Positions 35,791 through 44,421 of a stretch of 44,573 nt of DNA are shown in pieces (position 1 is the stretch's first letter; every line of letters starts with the position of its first letter). Below the pieces are notes generated by a model. It was not told the DNA's origin. It worked only from the letters and a program-made list of their open reading frames with translations, and made no database searches. The position numbers and the translations under genes are program-made. Source of the DNA: Candidatus Thiodiazotropha sp. 'RUGA' (GTDB lineage: Bacteria > Pseudomonadota > Gammaproteobacteria > Chromatiales > Chromatiaceae); the NCBI GenBank assembly GCA_016842065.1, contig JAEPDS010000020.1, positions 27,517-72,089 on the forward strand, written 5' to 3'.

Positions 35791-36366
35791 ATGGCGAAGT
35801 TGTATGCAAAGCTGTTGATCAGCGGCGTGTTGCTGGTCTGGCTGAGTCTGACCGGCTGCTCTGTACAGGCGGCACGAATGACCATTCCCGACAGTTTCGA
35901 GTTTCTCGCCTTGGATGGTCAGGCAGTGGCTGGGTCCCTGCTCTCTCATCAGGCGCAGCTCGAGCTGCCGGAAGGCGAGCGTGAAATCACGCTTCGATAT
36001 AAGGATGTGATCATCGATCCGGATCTGGGTTACGAAGCGGTTATCAATTCAAGACCCTTCATGATCAGCCTGAATGTAAAATCCGGTGTCCATTATCGAT
36101 TGGTGCCGGAGCCTGCCGCGTTTCAGGATAAACAGGCGTTCGCAAAAAATCCCCAGGTCACGATCAGCAGTGAGCTGGAACCTTCACCAAAACCGGTTGA
36201 GACGGCTGCGGTCAACACCACACCCCCAAAGGAGCCGCTGGCCGTCAGTACGAAAGTGCAAGCGGATAAGTTACCCAAGGATGCGGGGGAGCGGTTGCGC
36301 TACTGGTGGCTGAAGGCGGATCAGGATACCCGCCAGTCATTCATGAGCTGGATCGTCAGCCACTAG
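35791..36366 (+). CDS. DUF2057 (YccT-like) exported protein
   Basis: A 191-residue exported protein. The N-terminus (LLISGVLLVWLSLTGC) ends in a lipobox-like LTGC, so it may be a lipoprotein. DUF2057 features are PDSFEFLALDGQAV, LPEGEREITLRYKD, and the C-terminal LRYWWLKADQDTRQSFMSWI. Related YccT has been linked to curli assembly, but the general function is not established. The middle (residues about 130-160) is Pro/Thr-rich linker. AAGGAG precedes the ATG at 35791. The porin terminator lies between them, so it is probably separately expressed. Confidence 0.85.
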   Translation: MAKLYAKLLISGVLLVWLSLTGCSVQAARMTIPDSFEFLALDGQAVAGSLLSHQAQLELPEGEREITLRYKDVIIDPDLGYEAVINSRPFMISLNVKSGVHYRLVPEPAAFQDKQAFAKNPQVTISSELEPSPKPVETAAVNTTPPKEPLAVSTKVQADKLPKDAGERLRYWWLKADQDTRQSFMSWIVSH

Positions 36367-36416
36367 TGGGTCCGGCTGATCGTACCGCGTGGCCCACTAG
36401 GGCCTGCAAGAGGCCC
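36363..36416. terminator. Two hairpins between convergent DUF2057 and aldolase-like genes
   Basis: CTAGTGGG (36363-36370) pairs with CCCACTAG (36393-36400), and GGGCCT (36400-36405) with AGGCCC (36411-36416). Neither has a U-tract. Confidence 0.45.
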
Positions 36417-36432
36417 GGATGGCAGTGACGTT

Positions 36433-37392
36433 TTAAGAGTTGAGTTGAGTCTGTTCGATGAGGAAGTCGTAGCAGAGGTCACGAATCTCTTTTTCCGAAC
36501 GGCACTTCATGGCGGCGCGGGGGTGTTGATTGAGGTGGCCGCTGATGCCATAGATATCATTGAAGCCCCACTCGATCTCTTCACGCAGTGGCACGAACTG
36601 CTCCTGAATCACCTTGTAGATGGGGCGAACATCAAACTTGGGATTCTTCAGGAAGTTGAGTAACAGCTCCAGGTTGCAGTTGCCGGCACCCCGGCCGATG
36701 CCGTTGACGGTCGCGTCGAGCAGGTTGACGCCATCGATGATCGCCTGCTGGGTATTGGCAAAGGCAAGCTGCTGATTGTTGTGCGCATGGAAGCCCAGCT
36801 CCTTGCTCGGTGCATGCTTCTTGTAGAGCTCAAGATAGTCGGTAACCTGTTCCGAATAGAAGGCGCCATAGCTGTCCACCAGGTAGAGGTAATCCAGTTC
36901 CGGCGTCTCTTCGATCTGATTCAGAGCCTCGATCAGATCGGTGCGGATGGCGGCGGAGCAGGCCATGATGTTGATGGTGGTTTCATAACCCAGGTCCTTG
37001 GAGCGTTTTACCAGATCCAGACCCTTGTCGATGTCCGGAACATAGCAGGCAACCCGGGCCATATCGAAGGGGCTTTGGTCGCGTGGCTGCAGACTGTTGA
37101 CGTCGACCCGGCCGATGTCGAACATGACAGCAACCAGCGGCCGATTCTCACACTCATGGGAGTCGATGACCATCTTCAGATCGTCGTCATCGCAGAAGTT
37201 CCATTTGCCATAGGCCTCACGGGTATACTCTTCGCTGACCATCAGCCTCTTGCCCAGCTCGATGACATCCACGCCGGATTCGCATGCCGCCTGGTAGACT
37301 GACTTTACGAATTCATCGGTGAAATGGTAGTTGTTGATCAGTCCACCATCGCGAATGGTGCAGTCCAGGACTTTGAGCTCTTTGCGAAACAC
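36433..37392 (-). CDS. DRE-TIM (HMGL-like) aldolase family protein
   Basis: A 319-residue TIM-barrel metalloenzyme of the pyruvate-carboxyltransferase-like superfamily. The active-site run LDCTIRDGG (Arg-Asp, at residues about 9-17) and the metal-binding LGFHAHNNQQLA (His-x-His) are visible, with GRGAGNCNLELL as in 4-hydroxy-2-oxovalerate aldolases. It is not a bona fide MhpE: no acylating aldehyde dehydrogenase partner is nearby, and the C-terminal part (HLNQHPRAAMKCRS) is distinctive. The substrate is unknown; carbon-carbon cleavage or condensation at a 2-oxo acid is inferred from the fold. It lies downstream of metE in the same direction, 127 bp away. Confidence 0.82.
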   Translation of the reverse strand: MFRKELKVLDCTIRDGGLINNYHFTDEFVKSVYQAACESGVDVIELGKRLMVSEEYTREAYGKWNFCDDDDLKMVIDSHECENRPLVAVMFDIGRVDVNSLQPRDQSPFDMARVACYVPDIDKGLDLVKRSKDLGYETTINIMACSAAIRTDLIEALNQIEETPELDYLYLVDSYGAFYSEQVTDYLELYKKHAPSKELGFHAHNNQQLAFANTQQAIIDGVNLLDATVNGIGRGAGNCNLELLLNFLKNPKFDVRPIYKVIQEQFVPLREEIEWGFNDIYGISGHLNQHPRAAMKCRSEKEIRDLCYDFLIEQTQLNS

Positions 37393-37519
37393 GTCGGATT
37401 CCTCGTGGGCGGGTTAAATCCCTCATTTTAGCGGATAGCATCTGAGTGAACTACGTCTTGCAGGGGAAAATTAAGTATGAATTTATCTATAGTTTGTATT
37501 TGTCATCTCACGGTTCCAG

Positions 37520-39829
37520 TTATGGCAAGGCTTCAGTTGCGGTTGAGGTTCGTTGAGAGTCGAGTCTCGCGCTCTCGCGTAGCAGTCGTGCTGCCTGTTG
37601 CATGTTCTTCAGAGCGGGAATGGCCTCCTGCCATTGGCGCGTCTTCAATCCGCAATCCGGATTGATCCAAAGCCGCTCAGCGGGAATGCGCTGTTGAGCC
37701 AGCTGAATCAGCTTCACCATACTCTCGATGCTCGGTATGTTGGGAGAGTGGATGTCATACACACCCGGGCCGATCTCGTTGGGGTATTCGTACGACTCGA
37801 AACCATCGAGCAGTTCCATGTCAGAACGGGAGGTCTCGATGGTGATGACATCCGCATCCATGGCGGCGATCGCTTCGATGATGTCGTTGAACTCGGAGTA
37901 GCACATGTGGGTGTGGATCTGGGTCTCGTCCTGCACGCCGTTGGCGGTCAGACGGAAGGCGTTGAGCGCCCAGTCGAGATAGTCGGGCCACTGCTTGCGT
38001 CGAAGCGGCAGACCTTCGCGCAGAGCCGCCTCGTCGATCTGGATAATCGCCGTTCCCGCCCGTTCCAGGGCCAGAACCTCGTCACGCAGGGCGAGCGCCA
38101 GCTGATTGCAGGTCAGAGCGAGGGGTTGGTCGTCGCGCACAAATGACCAGTTGAGCATGGTTACCGGGCCTGTCAACATCCCTTTCACCGGACTGTTGGT
38201 GAGCGACTGGGCATAGCTGGTCCAGTGGGTGGTCATGTTGGATTGCCGTTGAACGTCACCATAGATGATCGGCGGTTTGACGCAGCGTGAGCCATAGGAT
38301 TGAACCCAGCCGAAACGGGTAAAGGCAAAACCGCTGAGAAATTCAGCGAAATACTCAACCATGTCATTCCGCTCCGCCTCACCGTGTACCAGCACATCCA
38401 GGCCAATATCCTCCTGCTGCCGGATCACCTGCGCGATCTCTTTCTCCATCGCGGCATGATAGTCGTCTCTGCCAAGGCGACCTTCCCGGTAGGCCTTTCT
38501 GTTTTGCCTTATCGTATTGGTTTGCGGAAACGAGCCGATGGTGGTGGTTGGGTAGAGAGGCAGGTTCAAACGCTGCTGCTGAATGGCTCGACGGGTTGTG
38601 AAGCTGCTTTGGCGCTGTGCCATCTCTGTGGTGATTGCCGCCGTCCGTTGCATGATGCTCGGGATGTGAATCTGTTGTGATTCCGAGCGCCGCCGGATGG
38701 CTTGGGCATTCTCATTCAGTTGTCTGCTAACCGACGCTCGGCCGTTGTTGAGCGCGCCAGCCAGGGTCTTGAGCTCTGATAGCTTCTGCAGTGCAAAACT
38801 GAGCCAGGATTTGAGCTCCCCATCGAGTTCGGTTTCGCTCTCCAGGTCCACCGGCACGTGGAGCAGGGAGCAGGAGGGGGCCAACCAGAGTCGATCACCG
38901 ATACGCTGGTGGATTGGTTCCAACCAGTCCAGCAGCGCATTCAGATCGCACCGCCAGATATTCCGTCCGTCGATTACCCCGAGGGAGAGTCTCTTATGCT
39001 GCGGCAGCCAGTCGATGATCTGATCGATCTCATCCCAGGCCTTGGTGGCGTCGATGTGCAGACCGGCTACCGGCAGTTCGCAGGCCAGTTGCAGATTCTC
39101 TTTCAGGCTGCCGAAGTAGGTGGCCAGCAGCAGCTTTATGGCTTTTGTCTGTAGCCGGAAGTAGGCGCTTCTCAAGGCGTGGCGCCAACTCTGATCCAGT
39201 TCAGTCACCAGAATGGGCTCATCGATCTGCAGCCATTCAATTCCCGCATCAGCGAGCTGCTGCAACAGCTGCTGATAGACCGGCAGCAGCGGCTCCAGTA
39301 GATCCAATGGATTGCTTTCGTCTTTGCTTTTGCCGAGCCAGAGATAGGTTACCGGGCCGATGATCACCGGTTTGATGTTTTTCGACTGACACTCTTCAAT
39401 CTGCCTCAACAGCTGCTCTGGGTTCAGCTCGAAGCGGGTCTGCCGGTCAAATTCAGGCACCAGATAGTGGTAGTTGGTATCGAACCATTTGGTCATTTCA
39501 GCCGCCGCCACCGGTGTGCTGGCCTCAGTCGAACGTCCGCGGGCAATCTGGAAGTAGCGGTCCAGGGGTTCGAGTTGCTGCTGTCCGAAACGACGCGGCA
39601 GATGTCCCAGCATGATGCTGGTATCGAGCACATGGTCGTAGAGGGAGAAGTCTCCGACGCAGGTCCAATCAAGAATCTGTTGGTGCTGGTGGTTTTGTGC
39701 ACGAATCTGCGCTCCGGCAGCCATCAGTTGATGGACGTCGATATCACCCCGCCAATAGGCTTCCAGGCTGAACTTGAGTTGGCGTCTGTCGCCGATGCGC
39801 GGCAGACCGAGAGTGTGAGTAGTGACCAT
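37520..39829 (-). CDS. metE: Cobalamin-independent methionine synthase
   Basis: A 769-residue cytoplasmic enzyme that transfers the methyl group from methyl-tetrahydrofolate polyglutamate to homocysteine. The N-terminal half has the [19 protein letters not shown] start of MetE; the C-terminal barrel carries the zinc ligands His and Cys in HTHMCYSEF and Cys in [19 protein letters not shown]-like [16 protein letters not shown] and [14 protein letters not shown] are also typical. It is divergent from metR with 103 bp between, the classic arrangement in which MetR with homocysteine activates metE. Confidence 0.97.
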   Translation of the reverse strand: MVTTHTLGLPRIGDRRQLKFSLEAYWRGDIDVHQLMAAGAQIRAQNHQHQQILDWTCVGDFSLYDHVLDTSIMLGHLPRRFGQQQLEPLDRYFQIARGRSTEASTPVAAAEMTKWFDTNYHYLVPEFDRQTRFELNPEQLLRQIEECQSKNIKPVIIGPVTYLWLGKSKDESNPLDLLEPLLPVYQQLLQQLADAGIEWLQIDEPILVTELDQSWRHALRSAYFRLQTKAIKLLLATYFGSLKENLQLACELPVAGLHIDATKAWDEIDQIIDWLPQHKRLSLGVIDGRNIWRCDLNALLDWLEPIHQRIGDRLWLAPSCSLLHVPVDLESETELDGELKSWLSFALQKLSELKTLAGALNNGRASVSRQLNENAQAIRRRSESQQIHIPSIMQRTAAITTEMAQRQSSFTTRRAIQQQRLNLPLYPTTTIGSFPQTNTIRQNRKAYREGRLGRDDYHAAMEKEIAQVIRQQEDIGLDVLVHGEAERNDMVEYFAEFLSGFAFTRFGWVQSYGSRCVKPPIIYGDVQRQSNMTTHWTSYAQSLTNSPVKGMLTGPVTMLNWSFVRDDQPLALTCNQLALALRDEVLALERAGTAIIQIDEAALREGLPLRRKQWPDYLDWALNAFRLTANGVQDETQIHTHMCYSEFNDIIEAIAAMDADVITIETSRSDMELLDGFESYEYPNEIGPGVYDIHSPNIPSIESMVKLIQLAQQRIPAERLWINPDCGLKTRQWQEAIPALKNMQQAARLLRESARLDSQRTSTATEALP

Positions 39830-39932
39830 GATCCCTAACCTTTGTCCTGTGAATCGGAAGGCAGGATTTTAGGTTTTTGTATTATGAATATATAATGATC
39901 TTTATATTATTAACTATGAGATATTTACATAG
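39830..39932. promoter_or_regulatory. metE-metR divergent promoter region
   Basis: 103 AT-rich bases. A MetR site (consensus TGAA-N5-TTCA) is not clean; TATGAATATATAATGA and the ATAAT/ATTAT arms near 39893-39910 are the nearest candidates. Confidence 0.4.
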
Positions 39933-40829
39933 ATGATCGAGCTTACCCATCTGCGGATCGTCGCCGCGTTGCAGCAACACGGCACCCTGACCAAGGCGGC
40001 CAATGCGCTCTGTCTGAGTCAGTCGGCACTCTCCCATCAGATACGTTATCTGGAACAGAAGCTGGGTGTTGAGATCTGGGTGAAGGAGGGGCGCCGATTG
40101 CGTCTGACCCGAGCGGGTAATCTGTTGTTGGAGACGGCGGAAAAGGTTCTGCCCGTGTTGCAACAGAGTCAACGTACCCTGAAGGCCTATGCAGATGGTC
40201 AAACGGGCGTGTTGCGTCTCGGCGTGGAGTGTTATCCCTGTTATGAGTGGCTGACCGGTGTCACGGCCGCTTATCTGAAGTCCAATCCGCAAGTGGATGT
40301 GGATATCTTTCAGCGATTCCGTTTCAGCGGTTTTGAGGGTGTTGTGAACTTTCATATCGATATGTTGATCACCCCCGACCGTGTCGATCACCCAGGATTG
40401 AGTTATCAGCCTCTGTTTGAGTATGAGTTGATGTTGCTGGTGCCTGAGAGCCATCCATTGGCTGAAAAGGATTGGGTCAGCCCGCAACAGTTGGCGAGCG
40501 AAGTATTGATTACCTTCCCGGTGGCTGAAGAACGACTCGATGTACTAAACAGTTTTCTCTGGCCTGCTGGCTTCAGGCCACAACAGCACAAGCAGATCGA
40601 ATCGATCGAGATCATGCTGCAACTGGTAGCGCTTTCTCGAGGGGTAACGGTGATTCCGGACTGGTTGATCGAACGGGCCTGTCAGGCTTTGCCATTGAAG
40701 AGTTTGCGCTTGGGGCGTCAGGGTATGCAGCGCAAACTCTATGCTGCGTATCGAACTGAGGATCAGCAATTGAGTTATCAGCAGGCTTTCATATCTGTGG
40801 CGGGGAGCCTGTCTCACAGAGGAGTGTGA
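39933..40829 (+). CDS. metR: LysR-family regulator MetR
   Basis: A 298-residue LysR-type regulator with an N-terminal winged helix (TKAANALCLSQSALSHQIRYLEQ, in two halves around residues 18-40) and a periplasmic-binding-protein-like effector domain. GVECYPCYEWLTGVTAAY and LFEYELMLLVPESHPLA match E. coli MetR by eye. Homocysteine is the known MetR effector. It is divergent from metE, which identifies it functionally. No terminator of its own was seen on the + strand. Confidence 0.93.
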   Translation: MIELTHLRIVAALQQHGTLTKAANALCLSQSALSHQIRYLEQKLGVEIWVKEGRRLRLTRAGNLLLETAEKVLPVLQQSQRTLKAYADGQTGVLRLGVECYPCYEWLTGVTAAYLKSNPQVDVDIFQRFRFSGFEGVVNFHIDMLITPDRVDHPGLSYQPLFEYELMLLVPESHPLAEKDWVSPQQLASEVLITFPVAEERLDVLNSFLWPAGFRPQQHKQIESIEIMLQLVALSRGVTVIPDWLIERACQALPLKSLRLGRQGMQRKLYAAYRTEDQQLSYQQAFISVAGSLSHRGV

Positions 40830-40876
40830 GGTTGGCGTGATTGGTTGACTGATGAAGCGCAGCTCAGGGAGCAGGG

Positions 40877-40914
40877 ATAAAAAAACACCAAGGGAGTATC
40901 AATCCCCTGGTGTT
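40877..40914 (-). terminator. Rho-independent terminator of the PEP-CTERM gene
   Basis: Arms around AACACCA (40884-40890) and TGGTGTT (40908-40914) form a long stem that continues into GGGA/TCCC. On the leftward strand a run of seven T follows. Confidence 0.9.
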
Positions 40915-40932
40915 ACTCAAATGGCACAGCTT

Positions 40933-41460
40933 TCAGGATCTTTGTTTGGCGCGTCGGGCTAAACCCATACCGACCAAACCAAGGCCAAGCAAAGAAAGCG
41001 TGGCAGGTTCAGGTACATTGCTGAATCTGACATTGGCATTCGATGCGATTCTGATTCTGTAATCACCATAGCCGGATTGATCGTTACCTCTGTTTACTCC
41101 TCTGACGGCTTCACCGCGGGTCAGGTCGTAAGCGGATATGGCTACAATATAGCTTCCTGCCTGTAACACTCGATTGATCAGGGAATTCAGATTGACCGGA
41201 AAGTTACGGTCGTCGTTGTGCGCAATCCGGTCGTTTCTGTTCAATGTGCCGTCATTCTCGAACAGAAAGATCTCTGTATCGAAATCATTCGAACTGACTG
41301 CAATTCTGGTTCTTGCAGTGGCGTCCTGATCGAACAGCACATAAGACACCGAGCCGATTCCCCCATCCGTGATGGAGCCCGTGGTTCTGATTACATTTGC
41401 CTGGCTATTCAAGGGCAGAAGCATCACCAGGCAAGCCAGAATAAAGAGTGATTTCTTCAT
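40933..41460 (-). CDS. PEP-CTERM sorted secreted protein
   Basis: A 175-residue exported protein. The signal peptide (LFILACLVMLLPLNSQA) leads to a beta-rich domain (NDFDTEIFLFENDG and AGSYIVAISAYDL, resembling bacterial pre-peptidase or DVUA0089-type domains). The end is a textbook PEP-CTERM sorting signal, VPEPATLSLLGLGLVGMGLA followed by RRAKQR, which exosortase/EpsH systems recognise and cleave. No exosortase gene is in the window, so it should be elsewhere. AAGGA precedes the ATG. The role is presumably in extracellular polymer or biofilm. Confidence 0.9.
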   Translation of the reverse strand: MKKSLFILACLVMLLPLNSQANVIRTTGSITDGGIGSVSYVLFDQDATARTRIAVSSNDFDTEIFLFENDGTLNRNDRIAHNDDRNFPVNLNSLINRVLQAGSYIVAISAYDLTRGEAVRGVNRGNDQSGYGDYRIRIASNANVRFSNVPEPATLSLLGLGLVGMGLARRAKQRS

Positions 41461-41659
41461 CGATATATCCTTATGGATGTTTGTAAAATAAGCGCTCTAA
41501 AACTAAGTGTTTCAGGATCAACTCCTGATACGAATTTGAATGGTGCATGATTGATGCCAGAAATTTGATTGTTTAGGAATAACAATCGTTTATGCGTTTT
41601 GATCTGATATGGCAAGGTAAAATTACCAAGGGTCTGTAAACTATTTCGACACTGTTGTA
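41461..41659. other. Intergenic region left of a small hydrophobic frame
   Basis: No gene was seen here. The region between the PEP-CTERM gene and the peptidoglycan-binding gene is 342 bp in total and also holds the small frame at 41660. Confidence 0.4.
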
Positions 41660-41818
41660 ATGATTGCCCTTGCGGATGATGTGGGTTTGATCCTGGCTGT
41701 CGTGTTTGGTGTGTGGATTGCTAAAGAGGTGCTGCCCACTCTGTTGCGGCTGGTTGTAATAATCAATCTTATTGTTTTGTTCTGGCTTTGCAGGCTCTAT
41801 CGTTACTTCAATGAGTAG
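41660..41818 (+). CDS. Possible 52-residue small membrane protein
   Basis: An ATG-to-TAG frame encoding 52 residues with two hydrophobic stretches (VGLILAVVFGVWIA and LVVIINLIVLFWLC) and a basic-aromatic tail (RLYRYFNE), a layout seen in small membrane proteins and some type I toxins. There is no clear ribosome site, and the end overlaps the last 16 bp of the opposite-strand peptidoglycan-binding gene. It may be chance. Confidence 0.25.
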   Translation: MIALADDVGLILAVVFGVWIAKEVLPTLLRLVVIINLIVLFWLCRLYRYFNE

Positions 41819-42606
41819 TAGTTGAAATTATCCTTGCCAACCTGGTGGTAACCGCTGCGTCTCTGGATCCTTCCTGCCAACAGGTTACCATCGATGGTAT
41901 TCAGCCGAGGTGTGAACGGATTGCCCGGATCGACCTTTTCGATGAGGAAATGGTGCTGACGGGTGGCTACCGCACCAATGTCAGCCAGTTTGATCGCCTG
42001 AACGAACTCTGTGCTCCAGCTGTTCAAGCCGATGTTGCCGACAGGGGCGCCGACATTCAGGTTCCACCTGACGGTGCTTATCCCTGCTTTGCGATAACAG
42101 TAGACACAGAATATCCCGCACCAGCTCTTTCTCTGGCCGCTGATAAAAGGCTGTGGACTCCATGCCTTGCTGAAAGGGTCTTTGAAGTTGTCATCCTGCA
42201 GGGTTACATTCGCGGCTACCTTAAAGATGGTTTTGACTACATCGATACCTTTCGGTCTGCCGCCAATCAGTTGTGTGAAGTCGACTGTACCAACAAGTTT
42301 TCCCGCCTCATTCAGGACTCTTTGGCGAATCTCTTTATGCTTGTCTTTGTCGGTTGGTGGTGTGTCAACAAGTTTTTTCAGCAAGGCAAGCAGCTTCTCC
42401 CAGGTCTTCGGGCCGACAATGCCATCAGCAGTCAGTTGTTGGCTGCGTTGGAACTGTTCCGCCCTGGCGGTCGATTTAACGCCAAAGATACCATCAGGGA
42501 TCAACTCGGGTTTGCTCGAAACGGCTCGATTCAGAGATTGCTGAACCTGTACCACATCATCACCTCTCGAGCCATACTTGATCAGCCTTGTTAATCTGGG
42601 CTCCAT
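41803..42606 (-). CDS. Peptidoglycan-binding protein with CHAP/NlpC-like C-terminal domain
   Basis: A 267-residue protein. Residues about 8-75 form a PG_binding_1 domain (YGSRGDDVVQVQQSLN, PDGIFGVKSTARAEQFQ, DGIVGPKTWEKL). After a charged linker, the second domain holds a possible cysteine-histidine catalytic pair: SWCGIFCVYCYRKAGI, then a His in TRQHHFLIEKV and Asp/Asn in NTIDGNL. This resembles CHAP or endolysin-type amidases. No signal peptide is visible, unusual for a cell-wall enzyme, so export by a dedicated system or phage-like release is possible. The ATG at 42606 has GGAG upstream; a TTG is in frame 21 nt earlier. Confidence 0.8.
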   Translation of the reverse strand: MEPRLTRLIKYGSRGDDVVQVQQSLNRAVSSKPELIPDGIFGVKSTARAEQFQRSQQLTADGIVGPKTWEKLLALLKKLVDTPPTDKDKHKEIRQRVLNEAGKLVGTVDFTQLIGGRPKGIDVVKTIFKVAANVTLQDDNFKDPFSKAWSPQPFISGQRKSWCGIFCVYCYRKAGISTVRWNLNVGAPVGNIGLNSWSTEFVQAIKLADIGAVATRQHHFLIEKVDPGNPFTPRLNTIDGNLLAGRIQRRSGYHQVGKDNFNYYSLK

Positions 42607-42808
42607 CAGTTTCTCCGTGACAGCCAATTGGGATATTTCGATAGTATAGAAGGGGCCAGCGCTATTTGCAGTTAATGATCATCAGAGGATGTGCACAATA
42701 AAATTGCATAAAGTGAAACTTAGTTAACTTACTCAGAGCGGTGTTAATTATCGACGGAGAGTCGCCTATGCTGCTTATTCCTAAGCATTCGTAGAGAGAG
42801 GAGTAGAG

Positions 42809-43219
42809 ATGTTTCATCCAATAGAAATTCCGTTCGGTTGTGTCATGTTATTCAATGTGGTTGATCTCAAGTCTGGCGTCAGCGTTGAGGATGTTGAACT
42901 GCTGCTTGGGGAGATGTGCAATGTGGTGAAGAACAACTATGGCGATGACAATGGTGGATTCATTGGTGGTCAGGTCTATCGCAATGCCGGATTTGTCTCG
43001 GAAGAGGGCAGTGTCGGTTCAGATGACAGCCATAAGAACAAGCGGGTCAACCAGAACATGGGCGACATTGTGATCGTAACCTTCTGGCAATCTTTCGACC
43101 AGCATGAGCGTTCCCACGCGGATCGATTGTTCAAGGAGAAGTTCTCCGCCTTGGCCGATTTTTGCGACGATACTTATGAAGTGGGCTATGAGATGTTGTG
43201 GCAGGGCGTACCGGAGTGA
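42809..43219 (+). CDS. Hypothetical protein
   Basis: A 136-residue soluble protein that is not recognised. The N-terminal MFHPIEIPFGCVMLFNVVDL and C-terminal GDIVIVTFWQSFDQHERSH with YEVGYEMLWQGVPE suggest a small alpha/beta sandwich, possibly of the dimeric ferredoxin-like (ABM) type, but this is only an impression. A strong ribosome site AGAGAGGAG precedes the ATG. It is followed by a copy of the GTGTTAACAGGCCCTAA repeat and the NPPGP-repeat gene. Confidence 0.7.
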   Translation: MFHPIEIPFGCVMLFNVVDLKSGVSVEDVELLLGEMCNVVKNNYGDDNGGFIGGQVYRNAGFVSEEGSVGSDDSHKNKRVNQNMGDIVIVTFWQSFDQHERSHADRLFKEKFSALADFCDDTYEVGYEMLWQGVPE

Positions 43220-43261
43220 TTGCTTGTGCTTGGCAATCCATCGTCTATGCTTGGACGTGGA

Positions 43262-43282
43262 ATTAGTGTTAACAGGCCCTAA
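43262..43282. repeat. Dispersed repeat GTGTTAACAGGCCCTAA, second copy
   Basis: Identical over 21 bp to 25763-25783, but without the left TAGGGCC arm. It lies 30 bp before the NPPGP-repeat gene. Confidence 0.7.
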
Positions 43283-43312
43283 TAAGTTTAATAGCAGGAC
43301 AGGAGGTGTGTA

Positions 43313-43684
43313 GTGACCAGGAATTATCGGGAGATTGCCCTCGCGGTTGTGTTGTTCCTTACAACCAGCTCGGTTTCAGCCAAGGATCTGGATAATAATC
43401 CACCTGGTCCGGTAGGAGGCCCAGGCACCAACTGGGAGAATCCTCCGGGTCCTGCAGGTGGACCGGGTGCCTCTCCTGATCGCCGCTACCCCTATCGCTC
43501 AAACCCGCCCGGACCGATTGGTGGTCCAGGATCCAACTGGTATTACAAACGCTCCTATCCCCGTTATCGTTACGACCGGGACAACAACCCACCAGGACCC
43601 AGAGGCGGCCCAGGTAGCAACTGGGAGAATCCGCCCGGTCCACGCGGCGGCCCAGGGGCGTCGCCCAATCGCCGCTATCGTTAA
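43313..43684 (+). CDS. Secreted Pro/Gly-rich NPPGP-repeat protein
   Basis: A 123-residue exported protein: signal peptide (IALAVVLFLTTSSVSA), then five copies of NPPGPxGGPG, each ending in TNW, SNW or ASP(D/N)RR. The order is two close copies, one spaced copy, then two close copies. It has basic and aromatic linkers (YYKRSYPRYRYDRD) and a basic end RRYR. The composition suggests an unstructured, possibly surface- or matrix-associated protein; no enzymatic fold is present. The GTG start has an ideal AGGAGG six nt upstream. Similar low-complexity proteins exist in other proteobacteria, but no role is known to me. Confidence 0.8.
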   Translation: MTRNYREIALAVVLFLTTSSVSAKDLDNNPPGPVGGPGTNWENPPGPAGGPGASPDRRYPYRSNPPGPIGGPGSNWYYKRSYPRYRYDRDNNPPGPRGGPGSNWENPPGPRGGPGASPNRRYR

Positions 43685-43936
43685 GGCAGTTGAGCCGACG
43701 GCCATTCTGTAAGACAGTATTGGATGCCTGATCTTTTCGAAAAGTTAAGCGTGTTGAAACTGGCCTTTACTCTGGAGCTGGAGCAGCCTCTATTGGCTAT
43801 ACCCCCGCAGAGTTTGGTCCGGTCGTAGGGAGATGGTTTGCCGCTTGATTGATAAATAACAATGCTTAGGAGGTTTATAGACGATAGTGTTGATAGGCAA
43901 TAGCTCTGTTTCTGTTTTGTTTATGTGAGGATATCA

Positions 43937-44374
43937 ATGAAAAAAAATACCATTCTGTTACTGATCGCCCTGTTTTTCACTCTCTCTGCAGCACAAGCCG
44001 GAAACATGGGCAAAGGGCAGTTCATGAAACATATGGCGCATGCCAATCCTGTGCCCAACTATGTCTCTTTTATCAGTAAAAATTCCCAGAAACTGAAACT
44101 CAGTGATGCGCAGATGGCGCAGGTCATGGAGTGGAGAGATCAAAACCATATAAAGATGCATGAGATGGTCATGTCAGTCATCGAGGGCGAAAAGAAGATG
44201 GCCCAGGCATCGCTGGATGGTGTCAGTGCTGATGAGATCAACAATATGGCCGCGGCGGTAAGTAAAACCCGTCTGATGATCATTGCCGGTAAAACCCGTT
44301 GTCGTGATCGGATGATGGAAATTCTCGACGATGCGCAGTGGAGTCAGGTGACCGCTCTGGTCGCCGCCAGGTAA
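43937..44374 (+). CDS. Spy/CpxP-like periplasmic protein
   Basis: A 145-residue exported protein with signal peptide (ILLLIALFFTLSAAQA, then GNMGKG). The mature part is helical and Met/Lys-rich, with KLKLSDAQMAQVMEWRDQN, an LTxxQ-like motif of Spy/CpxP periplasmic chaperones. The second half, IEGEKKMAQASLDGVSADEI, fits the same helical hairpin. It may be an envelope-stress or metal-responsive chaperone. The ATG at 43937 has AGGA 8 nt upstream. A strong terminator follows. Confidence 0.75.
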   Translation: MKKNTILLLIALFFTLSAAQAGNMGKGQFMKHMAHANPVPNYVSFISKNSQKLKLSDAQMAQVMEWRDQNHIKMHEMVMSVIEGEKKMAQASLDGVSADEINNMAAAVSKTRLMIIAGKTRCRDRMMEILDDAQWSQVTALVAAR

Positions 44375-44395
44375 GTCTCGCACAGGGTACTTGAT

Positions 44396-44421
44396 AAGGC
44401 AGCCTGAGGGCTGCCTTTTTT
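44396..44421 (+). terminator. Rho-independent terminator after the Spy-like gene
   Basis: AAGGCAGCC (44396-44404) pairs with GGCTGCCTT (44409-44417) around TGAG, followed by T-run to 44421. Confidence 0.93.
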
